Shown here: one piece after another, positions 21,823-29,322 of the stretch | Layout of the letters: every line of letters starts with the position of its first letter | Numbering within the stretch: the stretch's first letter is position 1 | Source of the DNA: a virus | Strand: one strand, 5' to 3' | IMG/VR virus record: IMGVR_UViG_3300009418_002501 | Coordinates: 1-31,092 of that record | Length of the DNA: 31,092 bases | Notes under the pieces: model-generated | What the model was told of the DNA's origin: nothing | Seen by the model: only the letters and a program-made list of their open reading frames with translations | Databases searched by the model: none | Program-made: the position numbers and the translations under genes

Positions 21823-22131
21823 CTACTTTGCTAATCCAAGAGGACCAGACGGCGTAATGATTTTAGATTTAGGAGCAAACACAGCACTAAATTGTTGGTC
21901 ATACTGTTTTTCAATCTCATCTATCACTTCAAGGATAAATAAAACCTGTTCCTTTGGCACATTCAATTCTTTAATTTTAGCAAAAGGAAGCCACGGCGCC
22001 ATTGCAATGCTTTGTTGCTGTGTTGGCAGAAGTACACAAGGATTTTTAATCACATAAACATCATCCTTCTCTTCTACCAATTCACAAAGAACCTCTTCTT
22101 GATTTTTTAATTTTATGATTTTCACATTCAT
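21823..22131 (-). CDS. Conserved small phage protein, possible Sm-like fold
   Basis: A 102-residue protein starting MNVKIIKLKNQEEVLCELVE. Start 22129-22131 gives ATGA coupling with the upstream stop; an in-frame ATG 42 bases earlier adds 14 low-complexity residues inside the previous gene. The first 60 residues are strand-rich (VYVIKNPCVLLPTQQQSIAM) followed by PWLPFAK, which looks like the Sm-like proteins seen beside uvsX in T4-like marine phages (from memory). RNA binding or translational control is possible. Confidence 0.7.
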   Translation of the reverse strand: MNVKIIKLKNQEEVLCELVEEKDDVYVIKNPCVLLPTQQQSIAMAPWLPFAKIKELNVPKEQVLFILEVIDEIEKQYDQQFSAVFAPKSKIITPSGPLGLAK

Positions 22132-22325
22132 TTTTTTGTCTTCTTTTTCTTTGGACTCTTTCCAGTTTTCCACGCTTCATTTGTGTTGGGGGTTGATGTA
22201 TCATCTCCCTTAAATGTTCCGTCTTTATGTCTTGACCTGTCTCCTTCATCATAAAAGCCAAGGAGTCTTCCCCAACTTTCTACTGTACGGTCAATCAGTT
22301 TTTCTATGTATGTTCCTTCTATCAT
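22128..22325 (-). CDS. Small basic protein, unknown function
   Basis: A 65-residue protein starting MIEGTYIEKLIDRTVESWGR, with HKDGTFKGDD in the middle and a basic end, GKSPKKKKTKK. It has no membrane helix. It is coupled by ATGA on both sides, to the 60-residue gene upstream and the Sm-like gene downstream. The charged composition hints at nucleic-acid binding, but no family is recognised. Confidence 0.65.
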   Translation of the reverse strand: MIEGTYIEKLIDRTVESWGRLLGFYDEGDRSRHKDGTFKGDDTSTPNTNEAWKTGKSPKKKKTKK

Positions 22326-22504
22326 TTTAAATTCTCCAATTCATCTATAGCATACTCTATTTGTTGACACTTTTCAACAATATTCTCGTAACTTTTCAAA
22401 CTACAATTTTTGTCGGATTGGCATTCTTTTAAAGAATCACGCAATTTTGACAATCTAGACTTTAGTATATTTAGTATAATTTTTCTCGCTTTTTCAGATA
22501 TCAT
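22322..22504 (-). CDS. Small helical protein after DNA polymerase, unknown function
   Basis: A 60-residue protein starting MISEKARKIILNILKSRLSK. It is helical, possibly a coiled coil, with two Cys. The ATG at 22502-22504 overlaps the DNA polymerase stop as ATGA; a longer reading from 22546 lies inside the polymerase gene and lacks support. It is coupled to the next gene by ATGA. The function is unknown. Confidence 0.65.
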   Translation of the reverse strand: MISEKARKIILNILKSRLSKLRDSLKECQSDKNCSLKSYENIVEKCQQIEYAIDELENLK

Positions 22505-25068
22505 ACAAAAAATCCCTCCAAGGACGAAACTTCTTTCCAGTTCCAACCCACAATTTCCAAGATGTTCTGGAGAGGAAAGAGGAAGGACTTTTCAAACTGC
22601 ATATCATAATTAATAAACCTGTCTAATTTGAATTCCTTCGGCAATTCATTAGGAAACGCCACTACTTGGTCTTGTCCTGCAACACCACCTAATGGATTTG
22701 GTTTCCTGAGATGAAGAAATTTAATTTTATCTCCATCAGCAATCAATCTGTGTTTGTCGCCTAAGTTCAATTCACCAATATAATGATTATAGAGTAAACT
22801 GCCTTTTACTGCGATGGGTGTAGATTTTTGATAGATGGTTGACCTGTCAGCATATTTTTTTATTCCATTGACTCCACGGGGAAATGCAATTTCTTCTGGG
22901 CTGAATCCATTAAACTTCTTTCGAAAGTCTTCTATAAAGGAAATAATGGTAGACTCATCAGAAGTAAGAATAAGATTGATTGCTTCTTTAAGAGCATCAC
23001 GAACAACTTGTGGAGTAGAACTGCGTGTTGTTTCAATTCCCATAATTTTTGTTTTAGGTGGGTCATAACGAATGCCTTCAGAATCTTGTACTTGCATCAT
23101 ATATCGTTTCTTTGCAGTCCATACTCCTTTGTCTGCGATACACTCTCTGTCCATCACCATCTTGTTCTCGTATGCGTTCATTAACCTTGCAAGTTTGTCG
23201 TATTCCTTTTTGATGAAAGGTAAGATGATTTCTTCTGATGCTTTGTCGAGGAAATCCACAATTTCTGTTTTTGTTTTTCCCTCCTTGCATACCATATCAA
23301 CCAAATTACCCAACCGCAAATATACGCTATCAGTATCAGATGCCACAACATAGTCATAATTATCTGTTCCTATTGTCTTGTTTAAAAACGCATTTAGTCT
23401 ATCAGCAATCCAACGGATGCTTAGTTGCCCTGACAGAGTAATTGCTTCTGCCATATCAACATCAAAGTAACGAAACCATTCGTTGCCAACAGCACCATAA
23501 GCAGAGTTCAATTGAATTTTACGAACCAACTGGAAGTTGTTGTACTTTGCAATCTCTTTATCTAATTTATTTGCCAATGCTCCCTTTCCAAGAGTTGGCA
23601 TGTTCAACCTACCAACTTTCTGTCGTTCCTTTTGGCACTTAATCATTTTTTTCTTATACATCTTCCGCTCTTTATACAATTTTTCCATAAGAGAAGGAAG
23701 AAATCCTTGATGTTCTCTTTGATAACAAGTACCATTTGCCGCGACAGAATAATTTTTATCAGTATGTGATTTTAGTGCTTTCTTAAAGTGGTCAGACTGC
23801 TCACCAAGAACACTGTTGGGCGTAATCATATAATCCTTATCTTGGTTTATCTTTGTCTCTGGACTAATGTTATATTGCATAATAAGATGCGGGTATAGAC
23901 TATTAAGGTCCAATGATACAACCCAATCGTGCATTCCCGTGATAGGGTCTTTGACATATGCACCTGCGTATTGTTCGTTTTTAGAACTACTTTTCTTTGG
24001 TGGGATTGTAATCTTGTGTTCATTAAGATAATGGTAGATAATTGAATCCCACATCTTTACTTGACCGAACACATCAGTAAAGTTTACCTTGGCGGCATAC
24101 GCAAGTGATATGGCAAGTTCAAGCAACTTCATCTTGTCTTCAAGTTTCATTACTAGTCGAGTATCAAGAACATTATATTCCATAAACTTCTGGAAATTGT
24201 TCTTGTAAAACTCCGACATCGAATCATATTCAGAATAGTCCAACTTCTTCTCGCCCAGTTCTACTTCTGCAATATGGTTCAGTGAATACGATGCCTGGTT
24301 TACATAAGTAAAAGTCTTATATAACTCATAATAATCTAGTGTAGCAATTCCTGCTAGTTCATAGCAAGTGTTTTCTCTGTTCCATTTTGATATCTTTCGT
24401 TCTCTCAATTGTCGCCAAGGAGACATACGCTTTGCTTCGGACTCACCAAATAAAGTTCCAATACGATTAACGAGATACGGAATATCAAAGAATCGAACAT
24501 TCCAACCAGTAACAATATCTGGTGATTCTCTCTCCCAAAGGTCAAGAAATTCCCGAAGCAAATCTTCTTCATTGTCATACTTATATTGGTAGTCTGCCTG
24601 CTGAACACTTAGGTTAAATTCACCAAGTCCAAAAGCATACATCGTGCCATTGAAGTCTACAGATATAGCATTTACTCGTTCTCTTGGATTATCAGTCTCT
24701 GGAAATCCGTGTTCAGATTCACATTCAATATCAATATTGGCAACAACAATCTTAGAAATGTCGTACTCAATCTCTGTTGGGAAATTATCTGCAACATATT
24801 GGCAAACATAATCTGTATTGCCGTAAATATCAAACCCCCGTACATCTTTGTATTGGTTTACAAAGTCGCGGGTTTCAGGAATATTTCCAGGCTGAACTGG
24901 TTCAACATAATAACCCTCTAGTGTTCTCCACTCAGTTTCAGTTTGAGAAGGAATAAAGAGGGTTGGGGAAAATTGTTCTTTTCTGGTGATGCGGTTGCCA
25001 CTTTCGTCTATCCCACGATAGAGAATATTTTTCCCCCGCACAGCAACATTAGTATAAAATTCATTCAT
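22501..25068 (-). CDS. 43: DNA polymerase, family B, T4 gp43-like
   Basis: An 855-residue replicative polymerase with proofreading. The exonuclease motif I is DIECE (113-117). Polymerase motif A is SLDLNSLYPHLIMQYN (385-400, Asp387). Motif B is KIQLNSAYGAVGN (517-529). Motif C is VVASDTDSVYLRLG (574-587, Asp578 and Asp580). Length is close to T4 gp43 (898). The C-terminus ends with a short hydrophobic SLEGFFV that may be the clamp-binding peptide. It heads the replication operon after the lysozyme-like gene and overlaps that gene by eight bases. All catalytic residues are present. Confidence 0.95.
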   Translation of the reverse strand: MNEFYTNVAVRGKNILYRGIDESGNRITRKEQFSPTLFIPSQTETEWRTLEGYYVEPVQPGNIPETRDFVNQYKDVRGFDIYGNTDYVCQYVADNFPTEIEYDISKIVVANIDIECESEHGFPETDNPRERVNAISVDFNGTMYAFGLGEFNLSVQQADYQYKYDNEEDLLREFLDLWERESPDIVTGWNVRFFDIPYLVNRIGTLFGESEAKRMSPWRQLRERKISKWNRENTCYELAGIATLDYYELYKTFTYVNQASYSLNHIAEVELGEKKLDYSEYDSMSEFYKNNFQKFMEYNVLDTRLVMKLEDKMKLLELAISLAYAAKVNFTDVFGQVKMWDSIIYHYLNEHKITIPPKKSSSKNEQYAGAYVKDPITGMHDWVVSLDLNSLYPHLIMQYNISPETKINQDKDYMITPNSVLGEQSDHFKKALKSHTDKNYSVAANGTCYQREHQGFLPSLMEKLYKERKMYKKKMIKCQKERQKVGRLNMPTLGKGALANKLDKEIAKYNNFQLVRKIQLNSAYGAVGNEWFRYFDVDMAEAITLSGQLSIRWIADRLNAFLNKTIGTDNYDYVVASDTDSVYLRLGNLVDMVCKEGKTKTEIVDFLDKASEEIILPFIKKEYDKLARLMNAYENKMVMDRECIADKGVWTAKKRYMMQVQDSEGIRYDPPKTKIMGIETTRSSTPQVVRDALKEAINLILTSDESTIISFIEDFRKKFNGFSPEEIAFPRGVNGIKKYADRSTIYQKSTPIAVKGSLLYNHYIGELNLGDKHRLIADGDKIKFLHLRKPNPLGGVAGQDQVVAFPNELPKEFKLDRFINYDMQFEKSFLFPLQNILEIVGWNWKEVSSLEGFFV

Positions 25069-25480
25069 TCAAAATGGCTTTTACCTTTTCCCAATATTTC
25101 TTAGAAGAATTTTTCTTGTATCCATTGGGACCTCTGTTGTGGATTCTTGCACGGTCTTCGTCGGTAACTTTTCTACCTAGTCGTTTTTCTGTAGCATATC
25201 TGTCCCAATATGCAAGGATACATTTCTCCGCATACCCCTTGTCCCGTGCAACATCTTCATAAACGCCGCCGATGCTTGGGTCGTGTTTCAGTGCATCTGT
25301 CCAAAAATCTGGCAGAATTTGATACCATCCGATTTCACCTGCTCCTCCAACTTTGGTTGGGTCGCAATTTGATTCGACCTCACACATAGCCGCCAACAAG
25401 TCTACATGGCGAGAATCTAACTTCGGGCCTTCGAGGGCGGCGACTATGGTGAGGCACGATAATATTAGTGCTATTTTCAT
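25061..25480 (-). CDS. Secreted lysozyme/transglycosylase-like protein
   Basis: A 139-residue protein. Residues 1-15 are a short signal sequence (MKIALILSCLTIVAA); Cys9 after LILS could be a lipobox instead. AMCEVESNCDPTKVGGAGEI (31-50) holds the Glu36-Ser pair and Gly-rich loop typical of lysozyme-like transglycosylases, and GWYQILPDFW completes the GxxQ-type motif. ARIHNRGPNGYK (111-122) resembles a second conserved loop of phage peptidoglycan hydrolases. It probably cuts host cell wall, as endolysin or at entry. The start is chosen at ATG 25478-25480; a TTG eight bases earlier is possible. The sigma70-like promoter abuts the ATG, so the mRNA may be leaderless. Confidence 0.7.
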   Translation of the reverse strand: MKIALILSCLTIVAALEGPKLDSRHVDLLAAMCEVESNCDPTKVGGAGEIGWYQILPDFWTDALKHDPSIGGVYEDVARDKGYAEKCILAYWDRYATEKRLGRKVTDEDRARIHNRGPNGYKKNSSKKYWEKVKAILNE

Positions 25481-25486
25481 AACCAA

Positions 25487-25514
25487 ATTATACCATAAAT
25501 AAGGGTAAAGTCAA
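25487..25514 (-). promoter_or_regulatory. Sigma70-like promoter before lysozyme-like gene
   Basis: On the minus strand TTGACT (25514-25509), a 16-base spacer and TATAAT (25492-25487) precede the ATG at 25480. Initiation about seven bases past the -10 would fall on or near the ATG itself. The -35 overlaps the stop of the DUF1599-type gene. It would also serve the DNA polymerase. Confidence 0.7.
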
Positions 25515-25828
25515 GATTTTTTAGTTGAAACGAATCCATCGAACAACACGCAGTAGTTGATAATATCGACGATGGCATCGTGATAAGATTCATTTTCTAC
25601 TTTAAGTTCGCCGGCGTTAGCAAAGGTGGAAAGGCGGGAAAGTTTATCACAAAGCCTAACTAAAAATCCTTGTTCGGTCGTACATATTCCCATATCTTCC
25701 GACCGAGTGAAGTTAGCAAATGGGGATTCGCCATCTTGTCCAGCATAGTCGTGATTCTTTTTTTCCATAATGCTAAGTGCTTCATTACATATATTCTTGT
25801 GGTGTTTGAATAGTTGTTCACGATTCAT
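25511..25828 (-). CDS. DUF1599/Nmad1-type protein, possible nucleotide-related function
   Basis: A 105-residue helical protein. The pattern KNHDYAGQDGESPFANFTRS (24-43), GICTTEQGFLVRLCDKLSRL, then DAIVDIINYCVLFDGF matches the DUF1599 family, also called nucleotide modification associated domain 1, found beside nucleotide genes in phages. The family is predicted to act on nucleotides through its conserved His/Asp residues, but no reaction is proven. It overlaps the dut stop by one base and lies between dut and the lysozyme-like gene, which fits a role in dNTP metabolism. Confidence 0.8.
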   Translation of the reverse strand: MNREQLFKHHKNICNEALSIMEKKNHDYAGQDGESPFANFTRSEDMGICTTEQGFLVRLCDKLSRLSTFANAGELKVENESYHDAIVDIINYCVLFDGFVSTKKS

Positions 25829-26334
25829 TAATTAACTCCTGTACTGCCAAATCCACCCACCCGTTCAGTAGATTGACTTGGCTTTTCAAATGTTTCCCAT
25901 ACATCAACTATATTGTTTTCGATAAGTTCGCCCTGTGCGACTCGTTCGTTGTCTTCGATATAAACAGTATCCGCTGATGCATTATACAACATAATAAATG
26001 TTTCGTGATAGTAATCACTATCGATGATACCTTCGCCATTTGGCATAATCAAACCCTTCTTAAGAGAAACGCTCGACCTTGCGTGTAGTCTCATCGAAAC
26101 TCCAAAAGGAATTCTGAAGATGAGTCCTGTTGGGACGAGTACTCGGTCGCCTGGTCTAATCGCAATTCTTCCATCTATAGGAAGCACTTCTGTCTTTTTG
26201 TTTTCCATCCCATACACAGCAACAGGAACAGTCGGATTGATGTATGCGTGTACATCAAAGCAGGCGGAACCTTGTGTTGCAATTTGGGGCAATGTCACAT
26301 CTTCGTGAATGCGATAACATTCTAATCTAATCAT
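25828..26334 (-). CDS. dut: dUTPase (dUTP diphosphatase)
   Basis: A 168-residue trimeric-type dUTPase that converts dUTP to dUMP, keeping uracil out of DNA and feeding ThyX. The five motifs are present: GSACFDVHA (22-30, Asp27), ARSS (85-88), GEGIIDSDYYHE (100-111), RVAQGEL (131-137) and ERVGGFGSTG (157-166). An 18-residue insertion (about 38-56) separates motif 1 from the strand before motif 2, slightly longer than usual. AAAGG lies before the ATG within a 17-base palindrome. It is in the same operon as the DUF1599 protein and DNA polymerase. Confidence 0.93.
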   Translation of the reverse strand: MIRLECYRIHEDVTLPQIATQGSACFDVHAYINPTVPVAVYGMENKKTEVLPIDGRIAIRPGDRVLVPTGLIFRIPFGVSMRLHARSSVSLKKGLIMPNGEGIIDSDYYHETFIMLYNASADTVYIEDNERVAQGELIENNIVDVWETFEKPSQSTERVGGFGSTGVN

Positions 26335-26351
26335 AATAAAGTACCTTTATT
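26335..26351 (-). promoter_or_regulatory. Palindrome covering the dut ribosome-binding site
   Basis: AATAAAGTACCTTTATT is a 7-bp inverted repeat with a three-base centre, directly before the dut ATG. In the mRNA it would form a hairpin that buries the AAAGG Shine-Dalgarno, so translation of dut could be controlled here. Confidence 0.35.
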
Positions 26352-26462
26352 TTAAGAGGTTTTCACAACCACTATTCTATCATTTTGTTGTTTGAGTATA
26401 ATAGTATTTTTTGAAATTATTGTAACTTTATTAGGTTTTGTCTTTCTTATATTTACTATCAT
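26352..26462 (-). CDS. Small 36-residue protein, unknown function
   Basis: The frame starts at ATG 26460-26462, overlapping the upstream gene's TGA by four bases (ATGA), and ends at TAA 26352-26354. The peptide is basic and strand-rich, beginning MIVNIRKTKPNKVTIISKN and ending in a Val run. It has no signal peptide. Support comes from the coupling pattern and from filling an otherwise empty 124-base gap before dut. No family is recognised. Confidence 0.55.
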   Translation of the reverse strand: MIVNIRKTKPNKVTIISKNTIILKQQNDRIVVVKTS

Positions 26463-26923
26463 CTTGTTACTTCACCCTCGACTTCAAATCTTCCAGAAAC
26501 AACCTTATCAATAACTCCTGAATTATTAAATTCAAAATCATAGTGATGATTTCCAGGCGGAACATTCTTCATAGTATCAGCATCAATATAGATGTATACA
26601 CCACCTGTTGTTCCACTGGCACCAGCCCAGCCGACGGTAGAACCATTAAGGGTCATTCCGCTTATGAGATTTGACGCAGAACCTCCTCCACTAGGACCAG
26701 ACAGAGAACCTGTAGTAAATTCTCCAGTTGTTCCTCCACCAGTTACTCCACCATCACTAGTAATGTCAAGAATTAGTTGTGTATCTATTACTGATCTTCT
26801 TATTTGCATTGATGCAGTATATCCAGAAAGGTCAACAGATGCACCGGCGGCATCACAATATCCCATATGGAATATAAAGGTAGAACCTTGGTCAACGGAG
26901 ATATCATATTTTCCTGATTTCAT
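26459..26923 (-). CDS. Beta-sandwich virion-type protein, unknown function
   Basis: A 154-residue protein. ISVDQGSTFIFHMGY, then DLSGYTASMQIR (about 32-43), a Gly/Ser/Thr-rich middle, and PPGNHHYDFEFNNSGVIDK followed by SGRFEVEGEVTR resemble small immunoglobulin-like phage structural proteins of the baseplate-upper type (from memory). It has no signal peptide or membrane helix. It lies eight bases after the glycosyltransferase stop and is coupled to the 36-residue gene. A role as a virion decoration or adaptor is inference. Confidence 0.65.
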   Translation of the reverse strand: MKSGKYDISVDQGSTFIFHMGYCDAAGASVDLSGYTASMQIRRSVIDTQLILDITSDGGVTGGGTTGEFTTGSLSGPSGGGSASNLISGMTLNGSTVGWAGASGTTGGVYIYIDADTMKNVPPGNHHYDFEFNNSGVIDKVVSGRFEVEGEVTR

Positions 26924-26930
26924 ATACTAT

Positions 26931-28268
26931 CTATGCCTTTTGCTTTCTTTTCTTTTTTTGTTTTTGTAATTTTGCTTTCTTCTCATTGGCTTTTTTTACT
27001 ACCTCTGCTCTCTCTGTTTTTTCTTTTTCGCTTTCTTCTGCTTCCCTGGCAAGTCTTTCTTCTCGATTTTTTGCAATCTCAGCATTCATTTCTTCGTTGC
27101 GTTTTATCTCTTCATTTTGCACATTTGTTACTTCTGCAATCTTCATTTGATACTGTTCAAGATTTCCCATTATTCTTCCTCTTTCAGATTCTGGAAATTT
27201 ATTTTCCTTTAAGAGTTGCATACAAGCATCATATCCTTCTTGGAATTGTCCAACATAAAAGGCAGTTGAACCAATTTCATCAAGAACTTGCCATTCCCAA
27301 ACTTCATTTGCAAGGAACAAAATATCTTGTGAGGGGAACGGAATATCTTTTGCCTGTTTTGCAAAAAGATATCCGAGCCTTGGGTGTCCAGACAATCGGA
27401 AAATTCTTGCAATCTGATAAAGAGGTTCTGCACGAATTGGACGGAAGTTCCAAGCAGAAAGAAAATATTGCATAGTCTTTTCCCAAGGTTCTCCAAGAAT
27501 ACTACTACAAATAGAAACACGGAAAAGTGAATAGAAAACTTCTTCTTCCCATCCGCCTGCTTCTGCTCTCTTCATATACCATTCTTTTGCTTTATCAAAT
27601 TGCTTTGAGTCAAAATACGATTGTGCTAAGTAGAAAATATATCGAACATTTTCTGGTTCATAGTTTGTGTCGGTTTCGTCGGTTAAACATTTAAGAAATA
27701 CTTCTGCATCGTTTTTATACTTTTCAATAGGTTCTATGCCAACATTTCTTGCGCCCAATGTTCTTGCATCTATATGATATCCTTCAGCCTGCAATCTTCC
27801 TTGTTTAATTGAACCATCGGCTTGTTTTGAAGGACACTCGGCATATTCGTGAAGTACACCAGTGTATACCCAACCAGATTTGACTCTGAAAATTTGGCTT
27901 CTCCACCAAGTAAAATCGCCACGCTTAATTCTCAAAGAATAGGCATCAAGTTCTACATCTTCTGGAAAAGTAATTTCTCCAGTAAAAATATCATCAGCAT
28001 CAATTACCCAAGCATAGTCTGCTTTACCTTCACAGTTTTTGAGAGATTGTGTTCTTGATTTTCCGAAACCATCCCATTTGTGGTCATAGATTTCGCCAGG
28101 AATTTTCTTTTCCTTAAAGAATTCCGTAATGATTTCTTTGGTTTTGTCAGTAGAACCAGTATCAGTGATGTCATACCTATCAACATTTTTATACATTGAT
28201 TCTAGACACTCTTTGATGATGTGTTCTTCATCCTTTACAATCATACATAGGGTTTTGGTAAATGCCAT
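26931..28268 (-). CDS. Family 2 glycosyltransferase with TPR-like region and charged tail
   Basis: A 445-residue protein. Residues 5-130 are a GT-A glycosyltransferase 2 domain: CMIVKDEEHIIKECLESM (8-25), TDTGSTDKT (35-43) and the metal-binding VIDADD (88-93). Residues 205-370 are helical repeats like TPR units, with YFDSKQFDKAKEWYMKRAEA and later AFYVGQFQEGYDACMQLL. Residues 380-445 are a Lys/Glu-rich coil ending KKKRKQKA, probably for protein or membrane contact. Such GT2-TPR proteins transfer sugars to proteins or glycans. It has its own sigma70-like promoter and a TGGAGA Shine-Dalgarno. It follows wecB and the sugar-nucleotide genes and may use their products. Confidence 0.85.
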   Translation of the reverse strand: MAFTKTLCMIVKDEEHIIKECLESMYKNVDRYDITDTGSTDKTKEIITEFFKEKKIPGEIYDHKWDGFGKSRTQSLKNCEGKADYAWVIDADDIFTGEITFPEDVELDAYSLRIKRGDFTWWRSQIFRVKSGWVYTGVLHEYAECPSKQADGSIKQGRLQAEGYHIDARTLGARNVGIEPIEKYKNDAEVFLKCLTDETDTNYEPENVRYIFYLAQSYFDSKQFDKAKEWYMKRAEAGGWEEEVFYSLFRVSICSSILGEPWEKTMQYFLSAWNFRPIRAEPLYQIARIFRLSGHPRLGYLFAKQAKDIPFPSQDILFLANEVWEWQVLDEIGSTAFYVGQFQEGYDACMQLLKENKFPESERGRIMGNLEQYQMKIAEVTNVQNEEIKRNEEMNAEIAKNREERLAREAEESEKEKTERAEVVKKANEKKAKLQKQKKKRKQKA

Positions 28269-28292
28269 TATTTGTTCTCCAGATTTCTCTTA

Positions 28293-28320
28293 ATTATATC
28301 ATAAATTCTAATTTTGTAAA
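28293..28320 (-). promoter_or_regulatory. Sigma70-like promoter before glycosyltransferase
   Basis: On the minus strand TTTACA (28320-28315), a 16-base spacer and TATAAT (28298-28293) lie in the only gap after wecB. It would start a transcript about 18 bases before the ATG at 28268. The 16-base spacing is the same as in the other two promoters on this strand. Confidence 0.65.
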
Positions 28321-29322
28321 TCATAAAATATTCCATTCTTTCATAATTGAATAAATTCTTTTTGATGAGTCTCCAACACCAAATGGACACTCTTTATTTA
28401 GGAGGGGTTTAGTTAATAGATTGTCAAATGCTGGATATAATTTTTCAGGGAATCCAACAAGTATTTGGTTTGGAGCAGGGCGTTCTGTTGCCTTTCTGCA
28501 AACTAAAACTTTCTTTCCATAAAAACTGGCTTCTTCCTGTATTCCTCCACTGTCCGTAATTATCATTTTGCTTTTAGCAAGTATTTTTAACAAATCGTGA
28601 TGTTCCATTGGTTTTACCACATTAACCTTTTCCAAAACACTAGAGGCTTCTATAACTTTTGGATTTGGATGAAGAGGTAAAATAAATTCATAATCAGAAA
28701 AATGGTTTGCTAATTTCTCTATCTCTTGAAACCACTCTTTCATCTTTTCGTGATTCTCTCTGCGGTGCATCGTAACAAGAACAACATCTTCTTCTGTAAT
28801 AGGTAATTCGGGCAAAGTGTCTATAACTGTATTTCCCGTTATAGTAATATTACTTTTTCTTTCTCTTACCAAATTATCAAAGTCTGTCCTTGTTGGGGTG
28901 TAGTGGTAAGAAGCAATACACGATATCATTTGTCTATATGCCTCTTCTGGATATGGGTTTTCGTTGTCATATGTTCTAAGTCCTGCTTCAATGTGTGAAA
29001 CAGGAATGCCTCGATTAAAAGAGGACAACGCTACAGCAAATGCAGAAGCAGTATCTCCCTGAACAATTGTGTGTGTTACACCATCAAAGACATTAAGTAT
29101 TGTTTCCATACCAGTTCTTTCAATTATAGAAGTGATAACATCATTCAACCTGTTGTTTGTTTTTTCTGGTATTTCGATTGCAATATCATATTCAAATTCA
29201 CCGATATCCTTTTGTTGCCCTGTGAATAAAACTCGAACATCATGGAGATTCTCTCTCAAGACATTAATCAAGGGCTGAAGTTTAATCCACTCTGGTCTAG
29301 TTCCGTATGCTATTAAATTCAT
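28321..29322 (-). CDS. wecB: UDP-N-acetylglucosamine 2-epimerase (WecB/MnaA-like)
   Basis: A 333-residue enzyme that interconverts UDP-GlcNAc and UDP-ManNAc. GTRPEWIK (7-14), IVQGDT (86-91), HIEAGLRT (110-117), HRREN (186-190), TDSGGIQEE (256-264) and ATERPAP (278-284) are the family's binding and catalytic motifs. It is about 40 residues shorter than bacterial WecB, mainly at the C-terminus and in loops. It overlaps the dehydratase gene by 26 bases, so the two are co-translated. ManNAc residues are common in surface polysaccharides. The substrate could differ, since UDP-GlcNAc and related sugars share this fold. Confidence 0.9.
   Translation of the reverse strand: MNLIAYGTRPEWIKLQPLINVLRENLHDVRVLFTGQQKDIGEFEYDIAIEIPEKTNNRLNDVITSIIERTGMETILNVFDGVTHTIVQGDTASAFAVALSSFNRGIPVSHIEAGLRTYDNENPYPEEAYRQMISCIASYHYTPTRTDFDNLVRERKSNITITGNTVIDTLPELPITEEDVVLVTMHRRENHEKMKEWFQEIEKLANHFSDYEFILPLHPNPKVIEASSVLEKVNVVKPMEHHDLLKILAKSKMIITDSGGIQEEASFYGKKVLVCRKATERPAPNQILVGFPEKLYPAFDNLLTKPLLNKECPFGVGDSSKRIYSIMKEWNIL

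Noticed and set aside
26592-26969. 125-residue plus-strand Pro/Val-rich frame
   Set aside because: Antisense to the Gly/Ser/Thr-rich virion-type gene, same explanation as the other complements.
26933-27475. 180-residue hydrophobic plus-strand frame
   Set aside because: It is antisense to the Lys/Glu-rich tail of the glycosyltransferase; Phe/Leu runs come from complemented AAG/GAA codons.
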